Shown piece after piece: positions 8,156 through 16,981 of a DNA stretch of 64,000 bases (position 1 is the first letter of the stretch; each line of letters begins with the position of its first letter). The notes below the pieces were generated by a model. It was not told the DNA's origin. It did no database searches and was given only the letters and a program-made list of their open reading frames with translations. A program made the position numbers and the translations under genes. Origin of the DNA: Pseudomonas chlororaphis (GTDB lineage: Bacteria; Pseudomonadota; Gammaproteobacteria; Pseudomonadales; Pseudomonadaceae); the NCBI RefSeq assembly GCF_000783395.1, contig NZ_JSFK01000005.1, forward strand, positions 124,001 through 188,000, written 5' to 3'.

Positions 8156-9319
8156 ATGTCCACCTCAATGAACACCTCGACATCATCCGTGGCGACTTAT
8201 GCAAACTACGGCGAACGCGTGTCCACGCGTATCGTATTTTTGATCACCGGCATTGTGATGTCGGCCTGGGCACCACTCGTTCCGTTAGTCAAAGCCCGTA
8301 CCGGACTGGACGACGGCGGACTGGGCCTGTTGTTGCTGGGATTTGGTATCGGCTCGATCGCCGCCATGCCGTTTGCCGGTTACCTGACTGCACGTTTTGG
8401 TTGCCGCCCGGTGATCCTCTGCTCGACTGTCGCGTTGTGCGCAGTGCTGCCGATGCTGAGCCATCTCGCGTGGCTGCCGGGGCTGGCGCTTGCCGTACTG
8501 GGGTTCGGCGCCAGCATGGGCATGCTCGATTGCGCGATCAATATCCAGTCGATCATTGTTGAAAAGAACAGCGGCGAAACCCTGCAATCCGGGTTCCACG
8601 GGCTTTACAGCGTCGGCGGTATCGCCGGCGCGGGGGCCATGACGGCGATGCTCAGCCTGGGGCTCGATCCGCTGTTATCTGTGCTATGTCTGGTGGCGAT
8701 CATCCTCGCCGCGCTGTACAAGGCTGCGCCAGGTTTACTGACCTATGGCACGGAAAGAGACGGCCCGTTGTTGGCGCTGCCACGGGGGATCGTGCTGCTG
8801 TTGGGCTGCCTGTGCTTCATTGTTTTCCTGACGGAAGGCGCCATGCTCGACTGGAGCGCGGTTTTCCTCGCCTCGCAACGCGCAATGGAACCCAGCTACG
8901 CCGGTTTGGGTTATGCGAGCTTCGCGGCGGCGATGACGCTCGGGCGCCTGACCGGAGACGCCATTGTCAGCCGACTGGGTGGCGTTCGCGTGGTGGCGCT
9001 TGGCGGGATCTGCGCGGCGGCAGGCATGCTGGTTTCGCTGGTGTTCGAGAGTTGGCAGGCGTCCTTGCTGGGTTATGCGTTGGTCGGTATCGGATGCTCG
9101 AACATAGTCCCGGTGCTGTTTACCGCGGCGGGTCGACAACAGCGCATGCCCCAGCGCATCGCCATTCCGGCGATCATTTCCATGGGCTACGCCGGCATTC
9201 TCATGGGGCCGGCGTTTATCGGCATGGTTGCGCATCTCAGTACGCTGGTCATCGCATTGGGGGGATTGGTATTCCTGCTCCTGTTCGTCAGCTACGCCGC
9301 AAGATTTCTGAAGACATAA
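8156..9319 (+). CDS. MFS transporter, YbjJ-like
   Basis: A 387-residue, 12-helix major facilitator. After a short polar N-terminus it enters helix 1 (RIVFLITGIVMSAWAPLVPLVKARTGL); the loop 2-3 motif region is FAGYLTARFGCRPVIL and the second half repeats it at TGDAIVSRLGGVRVV. The GFGIGSIAAMPFAGY and DCAINIQ segments recall the YbjJ group, whose substrates are unclear. Two in-frame ATGs at 8156 and 8168 are both possible; I list the first, although AAGGA lies better for the second. It follows the Rieske gene after a hairpin, so it may be transcribed separately. Confidence 0.8.
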   Translation: MSTSMNTSTSSVATYANYGERVSTRIVFLITGIVMSAWAPLVPLVKARTGLDDGGLGLLLLGFGIGSIAAMPFAGYLTARFGCRPVILCSTVALCAVLPMLSHLAWLPGLALAVLGFGASMGMLDCAINIQSIIVEKNSGETLQSGFHGLYSVGGIAGAGAMTAMLSLGLDPLLSVLCLVAIILAALYKAAPGLLTYGTERDGPLLALPRGIVLLLGCLCFIVFLTEGAMLDWSAVFLASQRAMEPSYAGLGYASFAAAMTLGRLTGDAIVSRLGGVRVVALGGICAAAGMLVSLVFESWQASLLGYALVGIGCSNIVPVLFTAAGRQQRMPQRIAIPAIISMGYAGILMGPAFIGMVAHLSTLVIALGGLVFLLLFVSYAARFLKT

Positions 9320-9357
9320 CGTGCAGGCGCCACGGATGGAGACGGGCAGGAACTTGC

Positions 9358-10296
9358 TTAGTGAGGGTTTTCGCCCACGCTGACCTTGATCGATGTTGTC
9401 TGGGCAGCGTCGCGCTGCCGGGTCGCCTGCCAACACAACAGCGAGCCCACCGTTACCAGCACGGCGCCCTGCCAGAACTGCATCTGCAAACTCACGCCCA
9501 GCCACACCGCAGCGAACGCCGACGAGAGCACGGGCGCGGAGTAGGACGCGGTCGCGAGCAAGGTCAGGTTTCCCCGCAGGATGCCGATGTTCCACAACGC
9601 GTAACCGCCGGCCATGGCGATTCCCGCCGCCAGCAGTTCCAAAGAGCTTGCCCAAGTGAATGGCGGAATCTGTTCCTGGCTGACATACCACTTCAACCAC
9701 AACACGACGGACGTCAGCACGAAAAACAGCACCACCAGATTCTGCCCACCGGCATAGCGACGCGTGACATTGCAATACAGCGCAAAGGTAATCGCACAGG
9801 TCAATGCCAGGCTATAGCTCAATGGGTTGGACTGAACATTGCGCACAATCCCCGGCAACGATAACCCCTCGCCACTGACGACCCACAAGATGCCGAAAAT
9901 CGCCAGCGCGGAGCCTGGAATGATGAACCACCGGGTTTTCTGCCCGTTCATGACGATCGCCAGCACCACGGTCAGGCATGGCCATAGGTAATTGACCACG
10001 CCCAGTTCGATGGCTTGATGCCGATCACTCGCGAAGCCCAATGCCAACGACAGGCACACCTCATAAGCAACGAACAATGCGCTGCCGAGCACCAGATAGA
10101 GCCTGGATGTCGAACGAATCCGCGGGCGGCCGAGCAATACCAACAACAGGATCGCGCCCAGCGAATAAATCATCGCGGCGCCCCCCAACGCACCGAAGTG
10201 CTCGCTGACGCCTCTGATCAGTCCGGCGGCGGTACTCCACAAAACGATCGCCACCAAACCACACGCCGTGGCGGCCCGTTCACCTTTGATCAGCAT
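9358..10296 (-). CDS. yddG: aromatic amino acid exporter, YddG-type DMT transporter
   Basis: A 312-residue drug/metabolite transporter with ten predicted helices and two EamA repeats. Close YddG segments are IVLWSTAAGLIRGVSE, LGGAAMIYSLGAILLL, HQAIELGVVNYLWPCLTV, NGQKTRWFIIPG and FWQGAVLVTVGSLLCWQATR. YddG exports aromatic amino acids across the inner membrane (known for the enteric protein). The ATG at 10296 is preferred over one 12 codons upstream because AGGAG lies just before it. It converges with the preceding MFS gene and diverges from the MFS gene at 10624. Substrate in this organism is inferred. Confidence 0.88.
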   Translation of the reverse strand: MLIKGERAATACGLVAIVLWSTAAGLIRGVSEHFGALGGAAMIYSLGAILLLVLLGRPRIRSTSRLYLVLGSALFVAYEVCLSLALGFASDRHQAIELGVVNYLWPCLTVVLAIVMNGQKTRWFIIPGSALAIFGILWVVSGEGLSLPGIVRNVQSNPLSYSLALTCAITFALYCNVTRRYAGGQNLVVLFFVLTSVVLWLKWYVSQEQIPPFTWASSLELLAAGIAMAGGYALWNIGILRGNLTLLATASYSAPVLSSAFAAVWLGVSLQMQFWQGAVLVTVGSLLCWQATRQRDAAQTTSIKVSVGENPH

Positions 10297-10623
10297 TATG
10301 ACTCCTGGCACAAAATGGCAACTCGACCGCACAGGCTAAACAGCGCAAGAGGATCAATAAAGGAACATTTTTGCCCTGCAAAGGATGAGCTGTCGTTATG
10401 ACTCAGCCTTGATTGACCTGCGTCCAACTGTCGCAGCAAACAGCCATTGGAAAATTCCGCACAAGCCTTAGAATCCGCGCGCTCTTGCAGTCGCCGGATC
10501 TGGTGACCGAAACGTACCCAACCGCCCTGCCCGTCTGGCAGGCACTTGCACCACAACACACTTCGGCTTGGCAATCGCATGCGCAGCGGCGCACGTTGCG
10601 CTGTTCGTCCTCTAGAGGTTTTT

Positions 10624-11922
10624 ATGTCTCCGCGTTTGCTGGCCATGGCGCTGGCGCCCCTGCTCGGGCTGTTCATTGTTGCGCTGGGCAACGGTTTCAT
10701 GTCGTCGCTGACCACCCTTCGACTGGACGCTGCCGGTGCCTCGACCACGATGATCGGTATCGTTTCATCGGCCTACTTCATCGGCCTGACCCTGGGTGCG
10801 GTGTTCAATGACCGCTTGATTCTGCGCATCGGCCATATCCGCGCCTACGGCAGCTTTGCTTCGCTGATAGCCGTGACCATCCTGCTGCAGGGATTGTTTT
10901 ATGACACCTGGGGCTGGTTCGCCCTGCGCCTGATCAACGGCTGGGCCACGGTCGGTGTGTTTCTGGTGATCGAAAGCTGGCTGCTGCTGGCGGGCGACGC
11001 GAAGATTCGCGGGCGCTTGCTCGCGTTGTACATGATCGTCTTGTACGGCGCCGGTGTTCTGGGTCAGGCAACGCTGGGGAAAATCACCGGGTTGAGCGAC
11101 AGCGCACCGTTCATGGTCGCCGGCATGCTCGCCTCGTTGTCGGTGCTGCCGATCGTGATCCTGCCGCGCGTGTCGCCGCTGCTTGATCAGGTCGAGCCGC
11201 TCAAACCACGGCAACTGCTGGGCGTGACCCCGACCGGGCTGGTCGGCTGTTTCGGTTCGGGTGTGACCATCGCGGCGATCTACACCTTGCTGCCGTTGTA
11301 CCTGCAGCGCAGCGGTCTGAATGTCGGTGAAGTCGGCAGCATGATGGCCTGGACGATTCTCGGCGCGATGCTCCTGCAATACCCGGTCGGGCGTTGGTCT
11401 GATCGCAAGGATCGCTTGCAGGTTCTCACTCTTTTGACGGTGGCTTGCACACTCTTGTCGCTGGTGATCGTTCTGCTGCCGTTGTCCTCGACGATGCTCG
11501 CGGTGATGTTGTTTCTGCTCGGCGGCGGTGTGTTCGCGCTGTATCCGGTTGCCGTCAGCCACGCCGCCGACCGCGCCCCGGCCGAAGCCTTGGTGCCGAT
11601 GATTCAGGGCTTGCTGCTGATCAACTCATTGGGCTCGGCGATCAGCCCGATGATGATCTCGCCGGTGATGAATTCGTTCGGTGCCAATGGTTTGTTCTGG
11701 GTGTTTGCACTGGTCAATCTGTGCATGGTCACCTTCTTCCTGTGGCGCCGTGGCAAGCGTCCGGTTCCGGCCAATCCCGCGCCGTTCGCAGCGGCAGCCA
11801 CGTTCTCGCCGACCGGTGCGGAGCTGCGGGTGACCGAAGACTTGCGTCAGGCGGTGCAGGAGCATCCGCCGATGGTTGATGCACTGAGCGGTGAGCCTTC
11901 GCCTCAGTGTGAGACACGCTAA
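10624..11922 (+). CDS. MFS transporter, YcaD-like
   Basis: A 432-residue major facilitator. Helix 1-2 reads LLGLFIVALGNGFMSSLTTLRL, with the loop 2-3 basic motif at FNDRLILRIGHIRAY and a second-half counterpart at GRWSDRKDRLQVL. The FVIESWLLL-like segment (FLVIESWLLLAGDAKIRGRLLALY) is typical of the YcaD group, a family of unknown substrate. A hydrophilic tail of about 45 residues follows the last helix. I placed the start at ATG 10624, where the membrane protein begins, rather than at an upstream in-frame ATG in the gap. It is divergent from yddG. Confidence 0.82.
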   Translation: MSPRLLAMALAPLLGLFIVALGNGFMSSLTTLRLDAAGASTTMIGIVSSAYFIGLTLGAVFNDRLILRIGHIRAYGSFASLIAVTILLQGLFYDTWGWFALRLINGWATVGVFLVIESWLLLAGDAKIRGRLLALYMIVLYGAGVLGQATLGKITGLSDSAPFMVAGMLASLSVLPIVILPRVSPLLDQVEPLKPRQLLGVTPTGLVGCFGSGVTIAAIYTLLPLYLQRSGLNVGEVGSMMAWTILGAMLLQYPVGRWSDRKDRLQVLTLLTVACTLLSLVIVLLPLSSTMLAVMLFLLGGGVFALYPVAVSHAADRAPAEALVPMIQGLLLINSLGSAISPMMISPVMNSFGANGLFWVFALVNLCMVTFFLWRRGKRPVPANPAPFAAAATFSPTGAELRVTEDLRQAVQEHPPMVDALSGEPSPQCETR

Positions 11923-11929
11923 GGGTTGC

Positions 11930-11956
11930 GCCAGTCTGCGCCACGCGCAGGCTGGC
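11930..11956. terminator. hairpin between convergent genes
   Basis: GCCAGTCTGCG (11930-11940) and CGCAGGCTGGC (11946-11956) form an 11-pair stem with one wobble and a 5-base loop. It sits just after the MFS stop at 11922 and just before the end of the convergent Rieske gene at 11965, where a shared terminator is expected. There is no clear T tract on either side. Confidence 0.45.
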
Positions 11957-11964
11957 TCGCACCG

Positions 11965-13080
11965 CTATTCAGATTCGTGTGTGACATCCACGAGCGGAAT
12001 CGGCTCGATCGCCCAAGCGCGAATCTGACGACGTTCAGGGCTGGGTATCGCGCAGGCCTTGCGTCCGGTGAAAGTACGCGCAAGACGCTCTTCATCGATG
12101 CGCCAGCCGCGCTGTTCCAGTGCCTGCACGTCTCGGCGAAAGGCAATCTGCAGCGCATCGGATTTCAGCGAAACCTCCTGCTGAAAAGAGTCCGGCACAC
12201 GCTCGGGCCGGACGTTTTTCAATACGGCATGATCTTGGTCGAAGATACGGATATTGCTCGCAATGAACCTGCGATCCAGCAGCCGTGAGCGCAGGAACGT
12301 TCTACCCATCATCCACCAAGTGCGCGTGCGGTTAGCGTCAATCGGAACATGCGCCGAGACGATGTAGATTCGCCAGTCGTTGGGCAACTCAAGCTCAAGC
12401 GTTGTGCATGGGCCGGACAAATGGAAACCCGGAACAGTCACCACACTGACAAACTCGGTGGAGGATTTACGCCGCAGCAGCCCTTTGCGTGCCGGCCTGC
12501 GCATAAGCATTTGCGCGCTGCCGCTCCACGCATCGCTGTCGACCTCGAACGATTCAATCTCGGGATGATCCGGATCGCCGAAGGTTGAGCCATGGACAAA
12601 CGGCGCGTGCGCGAAGTCCAGACCGTTTTCAATAATCCGGTCCCAACTGGCTTGCCAGTCAAAGTGGCCCGAGACCACGCGGATGGCGGGGTCGTCGACC
12701 CAGTCGAGCGCGGGCAAGGGTGGACGCTCAGACTCCGGCAGATCACCTAAAAACGCCCAGATCCAACCGTATCGCTCCAGCGTCGGGTACGCATCGACGC
12801 GGGCCTTTGCAGGAATCCGCAGGTCGGGCTGCGCCGGTATCTGCGTGCAGACGCCATCACCGCCAAACCGCCAGCCGTGATAGGGACACTGCACGCTGTT
12901 GCCGACCTTGCGGCCAGCGGACAGCGAGCCGCCGCGATGCACGCAGATGTCCGAAAGCAGGTGAGCGACCCCCGCGTCATCGCGGAACGTAACGAAAGGT
13001 TGACCGAGCAATTGAACCGGCATCAGTCCATCAGTCAGCTGTGACGATGGGAGAACGACATACCAGAGGTTTGTGAGCAT
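11965..13080 (-). CDS. Rieske [2Fe-2S] oxygenase, terminal component
   Basis: 371 residues. The Rieske motif is CVHRGGSLSAG followed by VQCPYHGWRF, and the catalytic iron region is ENGLDFAHAPFVHGSTFGD with the N..D..H....H pattern of the VanA / phenylpropionate dioxygenase type. The length suits a one-component terminal oxygenase fed by a separate reductase, and none is adjacent. It is unlike the GbcA-like enzyme at 6803: the mononuclear iron motif is a different subgroup. It lies 85 bases downstream of the kinase-like gene at 13166-13777 on the same strand, so the two may share a transcript. Substrate unknown; demethylation or ring hydroxylation are both possible. Confidence 0.87.
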   Translation of the reverse strand: MLTNLWYVVLPSSQLTDGLMPVQLLGQPFVTFRDDAGVAHLLSDICVHRGGSLSAGRKVGNSVQCPYHGWRFGGDGVCTQIPAQPDLRIPAKARVDAYPTLERYGWIWAFLGDLPESERPPLPALDWVDDPAIRVVSGHFDWQASWDRIIENGLDFAHAPFVHGSTFGDPDHPEIESFEVDSDAWSGSAQMLMRRPARKGLLRRKSSTEFVSVVTVPGFHLSGPCTTLELELPNDWRIYIVSAHVPIDANRTRTWWMMGRTFLRSRLLDRRFIASNIRIFDQDHAVLKNVRPERVPDSFQQEVSLKSDALQIAFRRDVQALEQRGWRIDEERLARTFTGRKACAIPSPERRQIRAWAIEPIPLVDVTHESE

Positions 13081-13165
13081 GGGGGGCGTGTGATCCGTCA
13101 GTACGGTGAGTTCAGGTCAGAGAAATCTGGCATTCAAACTAGATCAGGCGGCGCTGATTCGACAA

Positions 13166-13777
13166 TCAGCCAAGCACTTTATAGATCTCTGCAACTACCT
13201 GAGTCGTTGCGGCTTCGATGGTTCCTTCGTTACGGCACAACACCCAGCCGTTATCGACAACCGCCTGCTCGAACATCTCGCTACAGGTGACGTGCTCTGC
13301 GTGTTTCTGGATCACCGTGCCGCCGAGTCCTCTTGATCGGGCCGTTGCCCTCGCCCATGAAATATCCGGTGCGGTGACAACGCCGACATGCAGGTCCGGC
13401 ACGCGCGCGCCTCGCTCGATGTTCAACTGCAGAATCTCGGCAAACGGCACGCTATGGCGAAATGCGGCGTCAGACGGATACCAGCGATCGATCAGGATGA
13501 TGCTGTTCAATGGCTGATTGGGCAGCACCCGCTCAGAAATCCAGCGGCGGCTATCGGCAAGGCGCTGACACACCGCCCACTCCAGATCCCGCGAGGGATG
13601 TCTGGCGAGTTGGTTGACGAGGGCCATGGTTTCGCCGCGATACGGATCGCTTTTTCTCTCGCACAGCCGAATGACTTTGTGCTTATCTGCCCGCAGTGCT
13701 GCGGTAACGGCCTCCAGCAGTGTGGTTTTGCCGGTGCCCTTGGGCCCGTCCAGAGAAATAAACAGCGGCAGCTTCAT
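13166..13777 (-). CDS. dTMP-kinase-like nucleotide or nucleoside kinase
   Basis: 203 residues with P-loop GPKGTGKTT at the N-terminus, a DRWYPSD motif (the DRY/F-H region of thymidylate kinases) near residue 99 and a basic lid region ARATARSRGLGGT. These place it in the thymidylate kinase-like P-loop family. It is unlikely to be the housekeeping tmk, which normally lies beside holB and has a different DRY signature. It precedes a Rieske oxygenase gene on the same strand. Whether it acts on a nucleotide or another small phosphate acceptor is unknown. Confidence 0.75.
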   Translation of the reverse strand: MKLPLFISLDGPKGTGKTTLLEAVTAALRADKHKVIRLCERKSDPYRGETMALVNQLARHPSRDLEWAVCQRLADSRRWISERVLPNQPLNSIILIDRWYPSDAAFRHSVPFAEILQLNIERGARVPDLHVGVVTAPDISWARATARSRGLGGTVIQKHAEHVTCSEMFEQAVVDNGWVLCRNEGTIEAATTQVVAEIYKVLG

Positions 13778-13904
13778 GGTTCACGCAACAATCGAGACAT
13801 TGCTGAGCACTCTAACCTCATTTGCGCAAATCAATGAGCTGATCCCTGCCCTTTGCCTACACTTGCTTGCCAATGATGTTTACCCCTCTGCCAAAGGAGT
13901 CACC

Positions 13905-15038
13905 ATGTCCAAGCTCTATCCGAGCATCGATCCCGAGGGATTGGTCGAGTATTCCGTGGTCTACACCGACCGCTCGCTCAATCACATGTCGCAGTCCTTT
14001 CAAGGCGTGATGAAGAACATTTCCACGACCCTGAAACAGGTCTACAACGCCGAAGCGGTGGCGGTGGTTCCGGGCAGCGGCACATTCGGCATGGAAGCGG
14101 TGGCGCGGCAGTTCGCTACCGACCAGCAGTGCCTAGTGATACGCAACGGCTGGTTCAGTTTTCGCTGGAGCCAGATCCTTGATATGGGCAATATTCCGGC
14201 GGCCACCACGGTGCTCAAGGCCCGGCCGGTCGAGACCGGTCGCCAGGCAGCCTACGCCCCGCCGCCACTGGACGAAGTGCTGGCGGCCATTGCCGCGCAG
14301 AAACCGAAAGTGGTCTTCGCGCCCCACGTTGAAACTTCATCCGGAATCCTCCTGCCCGACGACTACCTGCGGGCCGTCGGCGACGCCGTGCATGCGGTGG
14401 GTGGCCTGTTCGTGCTGGACTGCATCGCCTCCGGCACGATTTGGGTGGACATGCACAAATGTGCCGTCGACCTGCTGATCAGTGCCCCCCAAAAGGGCTG
14501 GAGCGCCTCCCCTTGCTGCGCCTTGGTGATGTTCAGTGCTGCGGCGCTTGAGCGAATCGAACAGACGCAAAGCAGCAGCTTCGCCTGCGACCTGAAAAAG
14601 TGGCTGCAGATCATGCAGGCCTACGAACAGGGCGGACATGCCTATCACGCGACCATGCCCAGCGATTCCCTCGCACGGTTCAATGACGTGATGAAAGAGA
14701 CGCAAGCGTACGGCTTCGACAAGATCCGCGACGACCAACAGGCGCTGGGCGATCGGGTGCGCGCCCTGTTGACCGGCAGAGGTTTCAAAAGCGTCGCCGC
14801 AGAAGGCTTTCAAGCCCCCGGCGTCGTGGTGAGCTACACCGATGATGCCGATATCAAGAACGGCAAGAAATTTGCCCAGCACGACCTGCAGATCGCTGCC
14901 GGCGTGCCACTGCAATGCGATGAGCCTGCCGACTTCCAGACCTTCCGCCTCGGCCTGTTCGGGCTGGAGAAGCTGCAGAATATCGAGCGCACGGTCAGCC
15001 TGCTTGAGCAGGCACTGGATGAAGTGATGGCTGGCTAA
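13905..15038 (+). CDS. class V aminotransferase, alanine-glyoxylate type
   Basis: A 377-residue PLP enzyme of fold type I. Features are VVPGSGTFGMEAVARQF (cofactor phosphate region), VFAPHVETSSGILLP, LFVLDCIASGTIWVDMH (the aspartate that binds the pyridine nitrogen) and LLISAPQKGWSASP, with the Schiff-base lysine. It resembles serine-pyruvate/alanine-glyoxylate aminotransferases. The ATG at 13905 follows AAAGGAG; the frame is open further upstream but that part overlaps the opposite-strand kinase gene and carries no family sequence. It stands alone between the kinase and lactonase genes. Substrates are not known. Confidence 0.87.
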   Translation: MSKLYPSIDPEGLVEYSVVYTDRSLNHMSQSFQGVMKNISTTLKQVYNAEAVAVVPGSGTFGMEAVARQFATDQQCLVIRNGWFSFRWSQILDMGNIPAATTVLKARPVETGRQAAYAPPPLDEVLAAIAAQKPKVVFAPHVETSSGILLPDDYLRAVGDAVHAVGGLFVLDCIASGTIWVDMHKCAVDLLISAPQKGWSASPCCALVMFSAAALERIEQTQSSSFACDLKKWLQIMQAYEQGGHAYHATMPSDSLARFNDVMKETQAYGFDKIRDDQQALGDRVRALLTGRGFKSVAAEGFQAPGVVVSYTDDADIKNGKKFAQHDLQIAAGVPLQCDEPADFQTFRLGLFGLEKLQNIERTVSLLEQALDEVMAG

Positions 15039-15203
15039 GATCTGTTCGTTCCCGCATGCCAATTTTACGGTGGAGGTCATGCTCACTGGCTTCCGCCGCT
15101 ACCTGCGCCCTATGGCCGCCTACAACGAACAACTTGTACGATGTCCTATCACAAGGTATTACTACGTCTCCCAAAAGAAAAATAAAACCACGGAGATCGC
15201 TAC

Positions 15204-16325
15204 ATGGACTCACGCCTGTCCGCCAAACCTGAAAGCCTCGACCCAGCGCAAGGCAATACCCGCCGCAGCTTCCTGAAAAAATCCCTCGCCGTTTCCGCCA
15301 CGCTCGCCACCGTTGGCAGCACCGCACTGACGCGGATCGCCGAGGCCGCCGAACCCTTGAGTCAGCGCTACCCTGATCCGCTGATTCACATCCTTGACGA
15401 CAGCTTCCTCGAACTACGTGTTTTCAACGCCAGTGTTGAAAAACTCGCCACCGGTATGCGCTGGGCCGAAGGACCGGTTTGGATCGGTGATGGCCGCTAT
15501 TTGTTGGTCAGCGACATCCCCAATAATCGCATCATGCGCTGGGACGAAATCACCGACACCTTCAGCGTGTACCGCGAACACTCCAATTTCTCCAACGGCA
15601 TGTGCCGGGATCGCCAAGGGCGTCTGATCGTCTGCGAAGGCTCCACCACCACCAGCGAAGGTCGGCGCATCACGCGCACCGAAGCCAATGGCACGATCAC
15701 CGTGCTGGCCGACAGCTTCGACGGCAAGCCCTTCAACTCGCCCAACGACATCGTCTGCAAAAGCGACGGATCGATCTGGTTCACCGACCCGCCCTTCCAG
15801 ACCAGCAACAACTACGAAGGCCACAAAATCACCCCGAGCCAACCCCACGCTGTGTACCGAATCGACGGCGAGAGCAAAAAGGTCACGCGGGTCATCGATG
15901 ATCTCAACGGCCCCAACGGCCTGTGCTTTTCGCCCGATGAAAAAAACCTGTACGTCGTCGAAGGTCGCGCCAAGCCTAATCGCTTGATCTGGGCGATTGC
16001 CGTGAATGACGACGGCACACTTGGCGAACGCCGCAAGCACATCGAAGGGCTGGACTATGCCGCGATCGACGGCATCAAGTGCGACGAAGCGGGCAACCTG
16101 TGGTGCGGCTGGGGCGGCAATGGTGACCCCAAGGCCGACCTGGAAAAACTCGACGGCGTGCGCGTGTTCAATCCGCAGGGCAAGGCCATCGGACACATTT
16201 CCCTGCCAGAGCGCTGCCCGAATTTGTGCTTCGGGGGACGCGAAGGGAATCGACTGTTCATGGCCAGCAGTCACTCGATTTATTCACTGTTTGTGAATAC
16301 CCGTGGTACTACGTTTGCGTTGTAA
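15204..16325 (+). CDS. Tat-exported SMP-30/gluconolactonase-family protein
   Basis: A 373-residue protein with a twin-arginine signal (RRSFLKK at residues 20-26, hydrophobic stretch to about 47, RIAEAAEP cleavage region) and then a six-bladed propeller of the SMP-30/gluconolactonase type. Metal-site residues are visible in RWAEGPVW (the conserved Glu), NFSNGMCRD, FNSPNDIVCKSDGSIWFTDPPF (Asn and Asp) and DGIKCDEAGNLWCG. It probably hydrolyses a sugar lactone in the periplasm. The periplasmic glucose dehydrogenase at 52.7 kb makes glucono-lactone, but the distance means any partnership is only inference. Confidence 0.87.
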   Translation: MDSRLSAKPESLDPAQGNTRRSFLKKSLAVSATLATVGSTALTRIAEAAEPLSQRYPDPLIHILDDSFLELRVFNASVEKLATGMRWAEGPVWIGDGRYLLVSDIPNNRIMRWDEITDTFSVYREHSNFSNGMCRDRQGRLIVCEGSTTTSEGRRITRTEANGTITVLADSFDGKPFNSPNDIVCKSDGSIWFTDPPFQTSNNYEGHKITPSQPHAVYRIDGESKKVTRVIDDLNGPNGLCFSPDEKNLYVVEGRAKPNRLIWAIAVNDDGTLGERRKHIEGLDYAAIDGIKCDEAGNLWCGWGGNGDPKADLEKLDGVRVFNPQGKAIGHISLPERCPNLCFGGREGNRLFMASSHSIYSLFVNTRGTTFAL

Positions 16326-16360
16326 AAGCGCGGTTCGTCTCGCGATGGATTCGTGAGAAT

Positions 16361-16386
16361 TGCCGCGCATCCGAGGATGTGCGGCA
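16361..16386. terminator. hairpin between convergent lactonase and deaminase genes
   Basis: TGCCGCGCATCC (16361-16372) pairs with GGATGTGCGGCA (16375-16386), a 12-bp stem with one wobble. It lies between the lactonase stop (16325) and the deaminase stop (16441) on the opposite strand, and is probably a shared transcription end. T runs are weak. Confidence 0.45.
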
Positions 16387-16440
16387 TTCAAGCTCGTTTA
16401 ATGTCCCCGCCTCGCTGGACCTTGTGAAGCGGACAGCAGT

Positions 16441-16950
16441 TTACGACCAAAAACCCTTGTGCGGCTCAGCCGCCTCCCCCTCCAGCATCGGCCCCAACAC
16501 ACTGACCTTGCGCTGCCCTTTGGCGAATACCTCGCGGCATGGCAGTGAGAACGTCGGGTTCTCCGGATGATCACCCGTCAACGCCAGCAACGCATGCTCC
16601 GACAACGCATAAACCACCCGCCCGATCCCGGTCCAATACACCGCGCCGGCGCACATGCAGCAAGGTTCAGCGCTGGTGTACAGCGTGCACAGTTCCAGCT
16701 CTTGCGGCGACAGCAGTTTTGCCGCTGCGGCGGTCGCCACCAACTCGGCATGCTGAGTCGGATCGCCTTCCGGCGGCATCGAGTTGTTCCCCGCTTCGAC
16801 AATCACCTTGCCGTTACGGTCGGCCACCAATGCCGCAAACGGATGGCGACCGCGTTGTTTCGATGCCTCGGACAAGGCGATGGTCTGGCGCAGCAGGGTC
16901 AGGTCAAGCTCGCTGACGCCGGCCGGGATGAGCTGAGTGAATTGATTCAT
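16441..16950 (-). CDS. nucleoside/guanine deaminase of the CDA superfamily
   Basis: 169 residues from the ATG at 16950, chosen for its AGGAG site over an upstream in-frame start nine codons away. The zinc and catalytic motif is HAE at 67-69, with PCCMC at 96-100 supplying the two cysteines. The RGRHPFAALV opening and the tRNA-adenosine/guanine-deaminase-like spacing suggest a guanine- or purine-type deaminase. It is only about 30 bases downstream of the NCS2 permease gene on the same strand, which supports a role in purine or related base salvage. The exact base is not determined. Confidence 0.85.
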   Translation of the reverse strand: MNQFTQLIPAGVSELDLTLLRQTIALSEASKQRGRHPFAALVADRNGKVIVEAGNNSMPPEGDPTQHAELVATAAAAKLLSPQELELCTLYTSAEPCCMCAGAVYWTGIGRVVYALSEHALLALTGDHPENPTFSLPCREVFAKGQRKVSVLGPMLEGEAAEPHKGFWS

Positions 16951-16981
16951 GGGTAACTCCTGGGCAGTGGAAAACACAAGG

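Noticed and set aside
13614..13904. Upstream extension of the class V aminotransferase frame
   Set aside because: The extra 97 codons overlap the kinase gene on the other strand and are not family-like; the ATG at 13905 has a strong ribosome site.
15070..15276. 68-codon plus-strand ORF before the lactonase gene
   Set aside because: It overlaps the Tat signal region of the lactonase in another frame and has no conserved feature.
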